From positions 1 to 11,217 of the forward strand of contig MU632065.1 of assembly GCA_026770615.1 (NCBI GenBank): a stretch of 11,217 nt of DNA. The letters are read 5' to 3'. This document shows, piece by piece, positions 1-6,149 of the stretch. The translations under genes and the position numbers were made by a program. Every line of letters begins with the position of its first letter. Positions within the stretch are counted from its first letter, which is position 1. Under the pieces are notes generated by a model, which did not search any database, was not told the origin of the DNA, and saw only the letters and a list, made by a program, of their open reading frames with translations. This DNA comes from Pavlovales sp. CCMP2436. Taxonomy: Eukaryota; Haptophyta; Pavlovophyceae; Pavlovales.

Positions 1-53
1 GCTGGGCAGCGATCGGGGCCAGCGCGCTCAAGCGCGCGAGCAGCAGCTGCGCA
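1..53 (-). repeat. Diverged copy of the coding-like segment at 4764-4816
   Basis: The first 53 bases match 4764-4816 in the same orientation with only a few C/T differences. On the minus strand both read as a peptide like QLLLARLSALAPI. Similarity stops at TGCGCAG/CTGCTG, which could be a splice acceptor or a duplication breakpoint. The window edge cuts it, so it may be the end of a larger paralogue. Function unknown. Confidence 0.6.
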
Positions 54-141
54 TTATATTATACATAGCGCCTTGCTAAGATATCGTCTCGTCGCCGCCG
101 TGCTCACGCTCGCGGCTCGTGGCGAGGCCGGTTATCTAGAC

Positions 142-177
142 GTAAATATCTAGAAATACGTCCGTCCCCTGACAGGT
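142..177 (+). repeat. 36-bp dispersed repeat, left copy
   Basis: This segment matches the reverse complement of 3620-3655 at 34 of 36 positions and ends in the palindrome-like CCTGACAGG. It is either one end of a large inverted pair about 3.5 kb apart or an isolated member of a short repeat family. Confidence 0.65.
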
Positions 178-197
178 CTCCATAGGACCCAAGCGTT

Positions 198-363
198 CAG
201 TCACAGACGGGCATTAAGAAAGCAGAGAATCAGAGTGAGGCTCACTTTCTTAGCAAAATACGTACAAACAATAGTTACATTACGTACAAACAATGCCTAA
301 CTGGCTCAAACATTGAGGCTCAGTTTCTTAATGCCGAGCTTTCTTAATGCCCGTCTATGACTG
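198..363. mobile_element. MITE-like foldback element, 166 bp
   Basis: The ends are near-perfect inverted repeats of about 26 bp, starting CAGTCA and continuing AGACGGGCATTAAGAAAGC, with one mismatch. Inside, a short unit containing TACGTACAAACAAT occurs twice in tandem, and a second inner inverted pair (GAGGCTCA) lies near the ends. No protein is encoded. I see no convincing target-site duplication. It lies just downstream of the EF-hand gene's stop codon, so it may fall in or near that gene's 3' UTR. Confidence 0.7.
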
Positions 364-435
364 TAGTACGGGCGGAGTCGGCGAAGCTGGGGCCTGCGGA
401 AGCATTGCCCTGGTCAGCTGCGACGATAACGGCCT

Positions 436-1709
436 TCAGTTGCCGCGGAAGCAAATAGTGGCGGTGCGGCATAGGTCCCAGCTTTTGGGTTCGATCGGGC
501 CATAGAGATAGGTCGCGCCGTTCTGTGCATTCTCGCCGAAGAAGAACTATAGCAATAGCAAATAGGGGGTACCTTAAGGGTTAGCGAGTAGTCGGACAGC
601 TCTGAAGTCCCGCGGCAAGCAACAGACAGTCAGGGCAGGCAGTGCAGGTGTATAAGGGGGTCGCGAATTTCAGTGACCGGACTTTTGCACGTTTGTCTCC
701 TGTCCGGGTAATTCAAACGCTGGGAAAATGTGTCATTGATGCTTTTGTGTGATTGTTTAGGCGTTTTAAAAAAATCTGACAGGAGACAGACATCCTAAAC
801 TTGAATTCGCGACACCCTTATACCCCTGGCAGTGGTCACTTACCTCGATGCACGCGCTGATGTACTCTTGCAGTGATATCGTGCCGTTTTTGTTGACATC
901 GATTGCGGTGAATGTGAGCTTGGTGCTCGCTGCGTCGTAGATACCTGGGGGGGGTGAGGTTATGAGAGGGGGGGGGTGAGGTTATGAGAGGGCAAGCCGC
1001 AGCCCCCGCTGATGCACGCGTGCAACAAGGCATGCAATAAGGCATGCAATAAGGCAGGTGATGCCCGTACCCATTGATTCGTGGAAGAGCGCGAACTCTT
1101 CCAGGGTGATGGTCCCGTTCTGGTTGCGGCTATGTAGGAGGGGGAGGGGGTAAGTGAGTGGATGTGTCGAAGGAAGCGAGCGGGCTACTTACTCCATCGC
1201 CTGGAACAAGAGCGATGCCGTCGGCGCCACACTCTTGATGCTATTCGGAAGGTTCTCCGGGTAGCAGCGCGACATGGCCGCCTGCGCAAGAAAGGTGTCG
1301 AGAGACACGTGCGTGGCCCCGCCCTGCGAGACCTCATACTTCCACCAGTTATCGAACCCCTCTGAGAGCTCCTGCTTAAGCGCCTTGGGGCACCCCGGGT
1401 AGGCTGTGATATTGGCTACGACCGCCACGAAGTCGGAGTGTGTGAGTGAACCGTTCTTGTCGACGTCGACGACCTCAAACCAGCGCGTGAGCTTCTTGAT
1501 CATCAGCGGCGAGAGCACCGCCGGCACCACCGACTGTTGGGTCGCGTTGGGCGTGACGCGCGTGAGCAGGGCTGGGAGTTCAGGTGGCGTGGCGCGCGTG
1601 GGCAGGGCTGGGAGTTCAGGCGACCCGCACGCAGCACCACTACCTTGTTGGGAGCGGCAGGCTGCGCCGCCGAAGCGCCTTTGGTCGACGAAGAGCACAC
1701 GCCGCCCAT
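436..1709 (-). CDS. EF-hand calcium-binding protein, SCP/coelenterazine-binding-protein-like, five exons, 225 aa
   Basis: Exons on the minus strand are 1709-1644, 1533-1193, 1129-1071, 944-844 and 546-436. All junctions are GT-AG and together they give one open frame of 226 codons including TGA. The start ATG sits in AAAATGG and the protein begins MGGVCSSS, a typical N-myristoylation signal with a cysteine at position 5 suited to palmitoylation, so membrane attachment is likely. Canonical EF loops lie at about residues 45-56 (DVDKNGSLTHSD), 136-147 (DRNQNGTITLEE) and 171-182 (DVNKNGTISLQE). The second hand (about 88-103) is degenerate. A C-terminal aromatic segment (FFFG, then TYLYGPIEP) follows. 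One degenerate EF-hand plus this tail resembles sarcoplasmic calcium-binding proteins, coelenterazine-binding proteins and photoproteins. Calcium binding is near certain; ligand binding is inference. Intron 1 rests on frame and splice signals only. Confidence 0.87.
645..828. mobile_element. MITE-like foldback element in the last intron of the EF-hand gene, 184 bp
   Basis: The ends are imperfect inverted repeats starting CAGG(T/G)GTATAAGGG and continuing to TCGCGAATT. A second inverted pair lies inside (GTCTCCTGTC against GACAGGAGAC). The element is flanked on both sides by GCAGTG (639-644 and 829-834), a probable 6-bp target-site duplication. It has no coding capacity. It makes up most of the 297-bp intron (547-843) and ends 15 bp from the splice donor of exon 4. 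Confidence 0.82.
949..990. repeat. 22-bp tandem repeat in intron 3 of the EF-hand gene
   Basis: Two copies of a G-rich unit containing GGGGGGTGAGGTTATGAGAG lie with period 22. On the transcribed strand they form the C-rich polypyrimidine tract before the acceptor of exon 4. The same intron also carries 12-bp repeats (AATAAGGCATGC) at about 1027-1056. Confidence 0.75.
1558..1629. repeat. 36-bp tandem duplication inside the first intron of the EF-hand gene
   Basis: Two 36-bp units sharing GCAGGGCTGGGAGTTCAGG fill most of the proposed 110-bp intron (1534-1643). The period is 12 codons, and one minus-strand frame reads PELPALPTRATP-like repeats. An alternative N-terminus that keeps this segment as exon therefore cannot be excluded. 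I favour splicing because it joins the MGGVCSSS start in phase to the EF-hand frame. Confidence 0.7.
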
Positions 1710-1851
1710 TTTGGCTGGACTACGTCTTCCTAATAACCCTGGCGCGCTCCACGCTGATCGCGTTGTTGAAATTCAAGCACTTTTTCTTTTTCTTAATTCA
1801 CCGCTTAATATTTAAACCTGAAACGGTTTAGCGGTTCACCGCTGGCTTATT
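1710..1851 (-). promoter_or_regulatory. Upstream region of the EF-hand gene
   Basis: These bases lie between the EF-hand start codon and the inverted-repeat element at 1852. On the minus strand they hold an A-rich stretch (AAGAAAAAGAAAAAG), an AT-rich patch (TTTAAATATTAA) about 100 bp upstream of the ATG, and two GCGGTGAA motifs. I see no standard TATA box. Promoter function is inferred from position only. Confidence 0.35.
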
Positions 1852-2558
1852 AATTGTGGTGGGGTCAAGTTTTTAATAATAGTTCTTTTAACGTCCCCGA
1901 CTTGCAGCCCGAAGGCGTACGGGCATGACATGGGAGGGTCAGTGCATCGGTCGTCTCATGTGCTATCTTACTCCCCGCGTCGTATCTCCGCCACGAACTT
2001 TGCTCGTCGTCGCATCGCGCCGCCGCAATCCTGCGCAAAGTTACAACAAAACATACATGCAAAAAACCTCCGTATAGCCTGAACCGTGCTATGTTGTACC
2101 TGCAAAACGGGTACAGCCTAGTAGAAAACGCCTTCGGCAATTTTTCCATTTTTTGCTAGAGCTTATCCTAAAACCGGCTTCAACTTAACCCTCGCCGCCC
2201 ACTGCCACGCCTCATGGAGGGGAGGTTCGGTGCTTCATGGAGAGGAGGAGGTTCGATGAGGCGGGGCTGACTCCGATCATCGGTCGGTACGTCGTCCCGC
2301 GCGGCGAGCCGCCCGCGGCGCACCTTGAAGGAAGCAGCGAGGTGCTGCACTCGCCCGTGCAGTCATCCCCCAAAAATCTCAACCTGACCCCGTTTTGAAA
2401 AAAAGTGGCAATTTTTTTTTGATAACCTGATACCTTACGTATGGAACTTTTGTTAAGTGCGTTGGACTCCTCTCGACGAGGGCTTTCCGGATTAGCAGCT
2501 AACTCGAAAGTGCTGGTTTTCAAAAATAAAGCACTTTCTACTTGACCCCGCCACAATT
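1852..2558. mobile_element. Inverted-repeat-bounded element, about 707 bp
   Basis: The ends carry a TIR of about 19 bp, AATTGTGG(T/C)GGGGTCAAGT, in inverted orientation at 1852-1871 and 2540-2558. No clear target-site duplication or transposase is visible. The interior is mixed: an AT-rich left part and a GC-rich segment at 2200-2370. A 53-residue plus-strand ORF at 2237-2398 (MERRRFDEAGLTPIIG...) and a minus-strand ORF of about 114 residues across the same region match nothing I recognise. It is probably a non-autonomous DNA element that has picked up flanking sequence. Confidence 0.5.
2237..2398 (+). other. Small unrecognised ORF, 53 codons
   Basis: ATG at 2237 opens a 53-residue frame ending in TGA at 2396-2398, beginning MERRRFDEAGLTPIIGRYVV. 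The composition looks protein-like, with GC-rich third positions, but I recognise no family and see no splice sites. A different frame on the opposite strand is also open here, so this is only a candidate exon or captured gene fragment inside the inverted-repeat element. Confidence 0.2.
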
Positions 2559-2664
2559 CTCCGAGACGACCCTTTACTAATTCGCAGGTTTAAAAATATT
2601 AGGGTCTGTTTTTAATTCCTGAAACGTCATTGCCATTATGTATGTAGGCCTGACATCAAGGACC

Positions 2665-2773
2665 CGCTTGGCCTGAAATCAAATTAGCCGCTAGGCCCAA
2701 GGGGGATATAAATACCCCCTTGCTTGGCCTGAAATCACCCGCTTGGCCTGAAATCACCCGCTTGGCCTGAAAT
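2665..2773. repeat. 19-bp repeats with an embedded TATA-containing palindrome
   Basis: The unit GCTTGGCCTGAAATCACCC occurs in tandem at 2722-2740 and 2741-2759, partially at 2760-2773, and once more at about 2665-2681. Between the isolated and tandem copies lies a perfect hairpin at 2699-2721 with a 7-bp AAGGGGG/CCCCCTT stem and the loop ATATAAATA, which resembles a TATA box. Confidence 0.8.
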
Positions 2774-2884
2774 TGAAAAACGGTGATTGAAATTGGTTTC
2801 ACCCCCTGGTTTCACTCATACATGGGTTTAACTCCAAATGACGGGCTGGTCCGGTTGAGACGACGGACTCCAAGCAAGGGCTCT

Positions 2885-2907
2885 AAGCCTCGTTTTCTCC
2901 GAGGCTT
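2885..2907. repeat. Perfect hairpin, 8-bp stem
   Basis: AAGCCTCG pairs with CGAGGCTT across a 7-base pyrimidine-rich loop. It has no obvious gene partner. Confidence 0.6.
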
Positions 2908-3102
2908 GACGCGAGTGCGTTACCTATACATAGGTGGAAAGCGTTACGGCACCACCAACAGAGTCCGTGCGTGTTTGAGTCGTAACGCGCGCCACGCGCC
3001 GCCAAACCGCGACGACGCGCCACCCTGACAGAGTCCGAGCTATCTGGGGACGAACGTTGAACTAGAAGCAATCGGGCCCAGGCTGAGGTTTTTGTGATAC
3101 TA

Positions 3103-3129
3103 CCGTATACCCCCCCGGTGGGTATACGG
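3103..3129. repeat. Perfect hairpin, 10-bp stem with C/G-rich loop
   Basis: CCGTATACCC pairs with GGGTATACGG across the loop CCCCGGT. The layout of an AT-containing outer stem and a run of C then G at the tip resembles the hairpins at 9968-10001 and 10125-10153. Confidence 0.7.
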
Positions 3130-3170
3130 AAAAGTAAAAAAAAATCCACCATGTTTTAGTAAAAGTAAAA

Positions 3171-3200
3171 CTCTGAAGATGCTCCTAGACGTTGAGTTTT
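3171..3200 (+). repeat. Solo terminal repeat related to the element at 3699-3903
   Basis: CTCTGAAG, then CCTAGACG and a G/T-rich tail follow the same order as the reverse complement of the right end of the foldback element at 3699-3903. I found no matching opposite end nearby, so this looks like a truncated family member. Confidence 0.4.
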
Positions 3201-3619
3201 GGTCATCTGACTACAGTTTCAGGTTTATATGGGTTTTAATTGGTTGAGCGGGTTGTAGCCGATACTACAGACCCCCCCCTCCACCATCCCCAAACACGCA
3301 CCCGCACACGCACACATGGGGTAGACCGGGACCACAATGAGCCCCCACCGTGTGATTCTTGCCCATCGTGGACAAGAATCACAGTGGGATTCAGGCTACC
3401 GGAGGTTATTTGTCTGTTTATTGTGTGCTACAGGTGCGGCATGTGCGCAGGCGAGCTGCATTTTGAGACGAGCGAGAGGCAGCAGCGGCCGGTCAGTGCG
3501 TCAGTCAGAGAGCCATCGACTGTCGTGTGCCTCATCAGCCTTAGCGGTGGGGACGGTATCCGTGTGCTCTGCAAAGGTCCCTTGATCCGAGTGTTTCTCA
3601 ATACTTGGGTCTGGTGAAC
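3201..3619. other. Unassigned region with an open plus-strand frame
   Basis: A plus-strand frame of about 125 codons (3240-3617) starts at TTG, not ATG, and reads through a long hairpin (3344-3388) and a CA-rich microsatellite. A minus-strand frame at 3501-3689 is equally open. Neither shows a recognisable domain or convincing splice sites. A real exon could be hidden in 3440-3617, but the sequence does not show which strand. Confidence 0.3.
3344..3388. repeat. Long hairpin, 16 bp paired with a 2-nt bulge
   Basis: TGTGATTCTTG (3351-3361) pairs fully with CAAGAATCACA (3373-3383). After a two-base bulge, CCCAC (3344-3348) pairs with GTGGG (3384-3388). The loop is 11 nt. It is the longest single-stem hairpin outside the foldback elements and does not overlap a recognised gene. 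Confidence 0.75.
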
Positions 3620-3655
3620 ACCTGTCAGGAAACGGACGTATTTCTAGATATTTAC
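3620..3655 (-). repeat. 36-bp dispersed repeat, right copy (inverted)
   Basis: This is the reverse complement of 142-177 with two mismatches. A CA microsatellite and the foldback element at 3699 follow directly. Confidence 0.65.
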
Positions 3656-3698
3656 TCACACACACACACACCCACCGCCACCTACCCACCCACCCACC
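3656..3698. repeat. CA / CCCA microsatellite
   Basis: CACACA repeats pass into CCAC and CCCA repeats. This is a simple low-complexity tract. Confidence 0.85.
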
Positions 3699-3903
3699 CT
3701 CTGAAGCTACGCTGAAGATACCCCGAGATGCAAAATTTGACGGGGAACAACATTGGTATTACAGCCCGACACCCGTACAAGCTGAAATTACTACGCCCTA
3801 AACTTGGACGTTCTGTTTTTAACAGATCCCTTCGGATCAGTTGTCGGACCGTTGTGATAAAGCTGTTCCCAGTCAAATTCTGCGTCTAGGGGCCCCTTCA
3901 GAG
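3699..3903. mobile_element. MITE-like foldback element, about 205 bp
   Basis: Both ends begin CTCTGAAG in inverted orientation and share the block GCA(A/G)AATTTGAC(G/T)GGGAACA. The left end carries a short internal insertion that repeats CTGAAG. The interior is non-coding. No clear target-site duplication is seen; the left flank is simple-sequence CCCA repeat, which would hide one. A related solo end lies at 3171-3200. Confidence 0.65.
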
Positions 3904-4373
3904 TGCTATACTACTTTTCAAGTACTCATGGTAGACATATTCAATGTCCCCCAATATGTGAATACCTCGCGGCCCGGGCCCAATTGGTTACACACTTAGC
4001 GAGTGAACGTCTCCTGTTAAGCACTCGGCTGAGCCGCTTATATAATAATATACTATATTTCTGATAGGGATTCAAGCTGGCGTCTGACTGTGGCTATGGC
4101 TCAGGTCACCCCCTGACAGGGGAAGACCATTCAACCTAATTCGCGAAGGCAAACGCGAAAAGTGGCCAGGATCTCCTGAACATTACTAAATAATTGGCTT
4201 TCCATTTTTTTTACCGAGATACTCAAATCCCGTTAACTAACTTGCACTGTTAAAATTACATATGAAAAAGTGTTAAAATTATATGCGACAGTACTGCAGT
4301 ACTGCGGCGGAGCATAAATCAACGTGCGTGACGGAACTCGCGCCGCGTGCAAGGTGCTCACCAGCAGCGTCCA
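3904..4373. other. Intergenic region
   Basis: It contains AT-rich patches at 4041-4060 and 4190-4285, the palindrome CCCCTGACAGGGG at about 4111-4123, and a 29-bp dispersed repeat at 4062-4090. I see no gene. Confidence 0.5.
4062..4090 (+). repeat. 29-bp dispersed repeat, copy 1
   Basis: TGATAGGGATTCAAGCTGG and the following CGTCTGACTG are identical to 8536-8564. Both copies sit directly after an AT-rich tract. At the second copy the next repeat block (8582-8709) follows within about 18 bp, whereas here it lies about 500 bp further on, which suggests an insertion here or a deletion there. Confidence 0.8.
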
Positions 4374-4960
4374 TCACCACAGAGTGGCGAGGATCTCGCC
4401 GTGAGCTTTGCGGGAGAGCTCCCAGATCGTCGGCGCCTCGGGCGCGCGCGGCTGCACGCCCGACCGGCGCGCCCGACTGACGACAAGCAGCCGACCAACG
4501 GGCGGGACCACGTTGAGCTTCACGTTGACGGCGCGCACCTCGGTCGAGTTGAGGACAAAGCGGGCGTCGGAGTCGAGCACAATCATTGAGCACAATGCTC
4601 AGAACGGTCTGAGCGCTTCGTCGCCCAATGCGTGCTGCGTGCCTTAGTTGGCTGCGCTCGCTGGCTTGGGCGCCATTGCGCGTGCCGATGGATCCCTGGT
4701 AGTGTGCCCGGGCAAGGGCGGTTAGGGAGATGATCTGCTGATCGCTATTTGTCGTGTTCCCACGCTGGGCAGTGATCGGGGCTAGCGCGCTTAAGCGCGC
4801 GAGCAGCAGCTGCGCACGGCCGCGTACCGCGATTGAACCGATCGTGTCGATGAGCAGTCTCTTGATGCGCGCGGCCGCCTCCAGCGGACCCACGCCCATC
4901 AGCGCGTACATCTTACGGCCTCCCTGCGCCACGATTTCCTTGATACCATATATTTATGTA
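4374..4960 (-). CDS. Coding-like DNA of unknown function, probably at least two exons or a degraded gene
   Basis: Two minus-strand segments in different frames look protein-like. The upstream one (about 4960-4740) reads KEIVAQGGRKMYALMGVGP, then RIKRLLIDTIGSIAVRG and QLLLARLSALAPITAQRGN. The downstream one (about 4590-4374) reads VLDSDARFVLNSTEVRAVN, KLNVVPPVGRLLVVSR and APTIWELSRKAHGEILATLW before TGA. An intron or frameshift is needed to join them, and I cannot fix a splice pair. Possible domains are mixed alpha/beta; I recognise no family. The end of the downstream piece is faintly like condensation or acyltransferase enzymes, but that is weak. Part of the sequence between the pieces recurs at 8582-8709 and part of the upstream piece at 1-53, so this may belong to a repeated gene family or mobile element. 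Confidence 0.4.
4608..4737. repeat. Dispersed repeat block, copy 1
   Basis: This aligns along its length with 8582-8709 in the same orientation, sharing for example TAGTGTGCCCGGGCAAGGGC. A 4-bp difference shifts any reading frame between the copies, so the block is unlikely to be constrained as protein in both. Confidence 0.8.
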
Positions 4961-5106
4961 GGGGACTCTGCCAAAACGAGTTCTCCGCCTCACTACTCAC
5001 TCCAGCCCGAAACGTGCCTTGCTGTTGTCTGTACGATTTTAAAATAAAAATTGTGCCGGGCTGCAAGGCAGAGTCAAGCAATTACTAACTACGAATTCGT
5101 GAGTTG

Positions 5107-5129
5107 GGGTCGAAATCCGAATTAGTGGC
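5107..5129 (+). repeat. 23-bp dispersed repeat, inverted partner at 8980-9002
   Basis: GGGTCGAAATCCGAATTAGT followed by GGC matches the reverse complement of 8980-9002 exactly. The surrounding sequence is not similar, so this is a short conserved core of some family or a remnant of two insertions. Confidence 0.65.
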
Positions 5130-5209
5130 CAGTCCGGGGGAAATTGTGAAAAAGTCCGGTGAAAATCCTTTGGAGGAACTCACAAACTGGGTTGGGCACA
5201 GAGGATTTA

Positions 5210-5256
5210 GATGCAAATTCGTGAATGAGGCGGCGCCCCATTCACAAATCTGCATC
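5210..5256. repeat. Hairpin, 18-bp arms with GC-rich loop
   Basis: GATGCAAATTCGTGAATG pairs with CATTCACAAATCTGCATC at 16 of 18 positions. The loop is 11 nt (AGGCGGCGCCC). Confidence 0.7.
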
Positions 5257-5267
5257 GAACTCTTAGA

Positions 5268-5911
5268 CGGCTAGACCCCTGAGACGAATCCTATTCAAAC
5301 CTATTCAATAGGCAAGGTATACGCTGTCGCCGTTTGTCTCTAGTTTGTTCTCTAGAGCTGAGGCTTGGAGGGTAGGGTCTCAAGAGGCAAATTAAAAAGC
5401 CTCGACCCATCAGAACCTCCTCAATAACTACTTAAATTTTACTATATAAATGCAGATTTCGACTAAAAAACCATTTCTATTGAATAGGCAAATTTCAGGA
5501 AGTACCAATAGGCACGACTCAGTGGGCGTTCTGGGCGGCGTGGGGAGCAAGCGACACCCTAGCGTATAGCCTCCAGCGTGGCCGAGGTGCAGGTGCTACC
5601 GCTCATCGAGTCTTTGATGGCAAGCGGCCTCTCGGCGAGCGGCTCAGGCTCGAGCGGCAGCGACGTAGGGTCAGCGTCTACCATGCTGAAAATTTCGTAA
5701 GTTTTCTTCAGTGAATTCACCAGGTCATAATAGGCCACCGGGAGGTCGCATCGTCAATCTGATTGAATCCTGGCTATCCCCATGTCATGGCGTCCACGGC
5801 AATGCGCGGTAACCCTGGGTGTCCGACGCGCGGTGCGTCGGCTACAACGTGCCGAAAGCAGCCTATTAAATAGGCCAAAAAGCTGGTTAAATAGGCTCAG
5901 GGGTCTAGCCG
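5268..5911. mobile_element. TIR element, about 644 bp, with perfect 16-bp ends
   Basis: CGGCTAGACCCCTGAG at 5268-5283 is the exact reverse complement of 5896-5911. Just inside each end are smaller palindromes built on GCCTATT/AATAGGC (5290-5313 and 5861-5896), and related AATAGGC motifs occur at about 5479 and 5507. No transposase is encoded, and no target-site duplication is evident. A hairpin (CCGACGC/GCGTCGG, about 5823-5841) and an exon-like segment (5559-5694) lie inside. Confidence 0.6.
5559..5694. other. Exon-like segment, strand uncertain
   Basis: On the minus strand, AATTTTCAG precedes ATG at 5684, and a 41-residue frame (MVDADPTSLPLEPEPL...) ends in TAG at 5559. On the plus strand, the same bases are open between an AG (about 5569) and a canonical GTAAGT donor (5695-5700), reading AEVQVLPLIESLMASGLSAS. 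Both look protein-like and only one is probably real. The GC content is clearly above that of the surrounding element. No family is recognised. Confidence 0.35.
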
Positions 5912-6052
5912 CATACTACTGTTCCGCGTCATCAGACAGATATCTATATATATATTAGTGGCTCAGCATGGTTCAACAGGTGTTGTTCAGTCACTGGCTT
6001 GGTCGACGTCAGGCTGAGGTCGAGCGATCGACCCAAACCCTCATGCACCAGT

Positions 6053-6074
6053 ACTCACACCAAAGGGTGTGAGT
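6053..6074. repeat. Perfect hairpin at the end of the proline-rich gene's open frame
   Basis: ACTCACACC pairs with GGTGTGAGT across a 4-base loop. It covers the TGA that closes the minus-strand frame and a possible GTGAGT splice donor. Confidence 0.65.
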
Positions 6075-6149
6075 GTGTGCGCCCTGGCCCCCACGCCCCG
6101 CCTCGGCCGCGCCTCGGCCGCCGCAGCCCTGCCGTGGCGGCCGCAGGGA

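Larger units (their letters stand above)
2559..3170. other. Intergenic region without a recognisable gene
   Basis: It holds the 19-bp repeat cluster (2665-2773) and two perfect hairpins (2885-2907 and 3103-3129). Open frames on either strand (2783-3028 plus, 2883-3152 minus) have no recognisable domain and run through the hairpins, so I treat them as chance. Confidence 0.5.
4961..5267. other. Intergenic region
   Basis: No gene is seen. It holds a 23-bp segment (5107-5129) repeated inverted at 8980-9002 and a strong hairpin at 5210-5256, which ends 11 bp before the TIR element. Confidence 0.5.

Noticed and set aside
1406..1831. Plus-strand 141-codon frame opposite the EF-hand exons
   Set aside because: It is a shadow of the minus-strand EF-hand gene, whose exons join into recognisable calcium-binding loops.
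2885..2907. Rho-independent terminator
   Set aside because: The hairpin is not followed by a T run on either strand, and the organism is eukaryotic.
4062..4090. tRNA-derived SINE: the minus strand has a B-box-like GCTTGAATCCC
   Set aside because: The flanking bases cannot form a T stem and no A box lies at the right distance.
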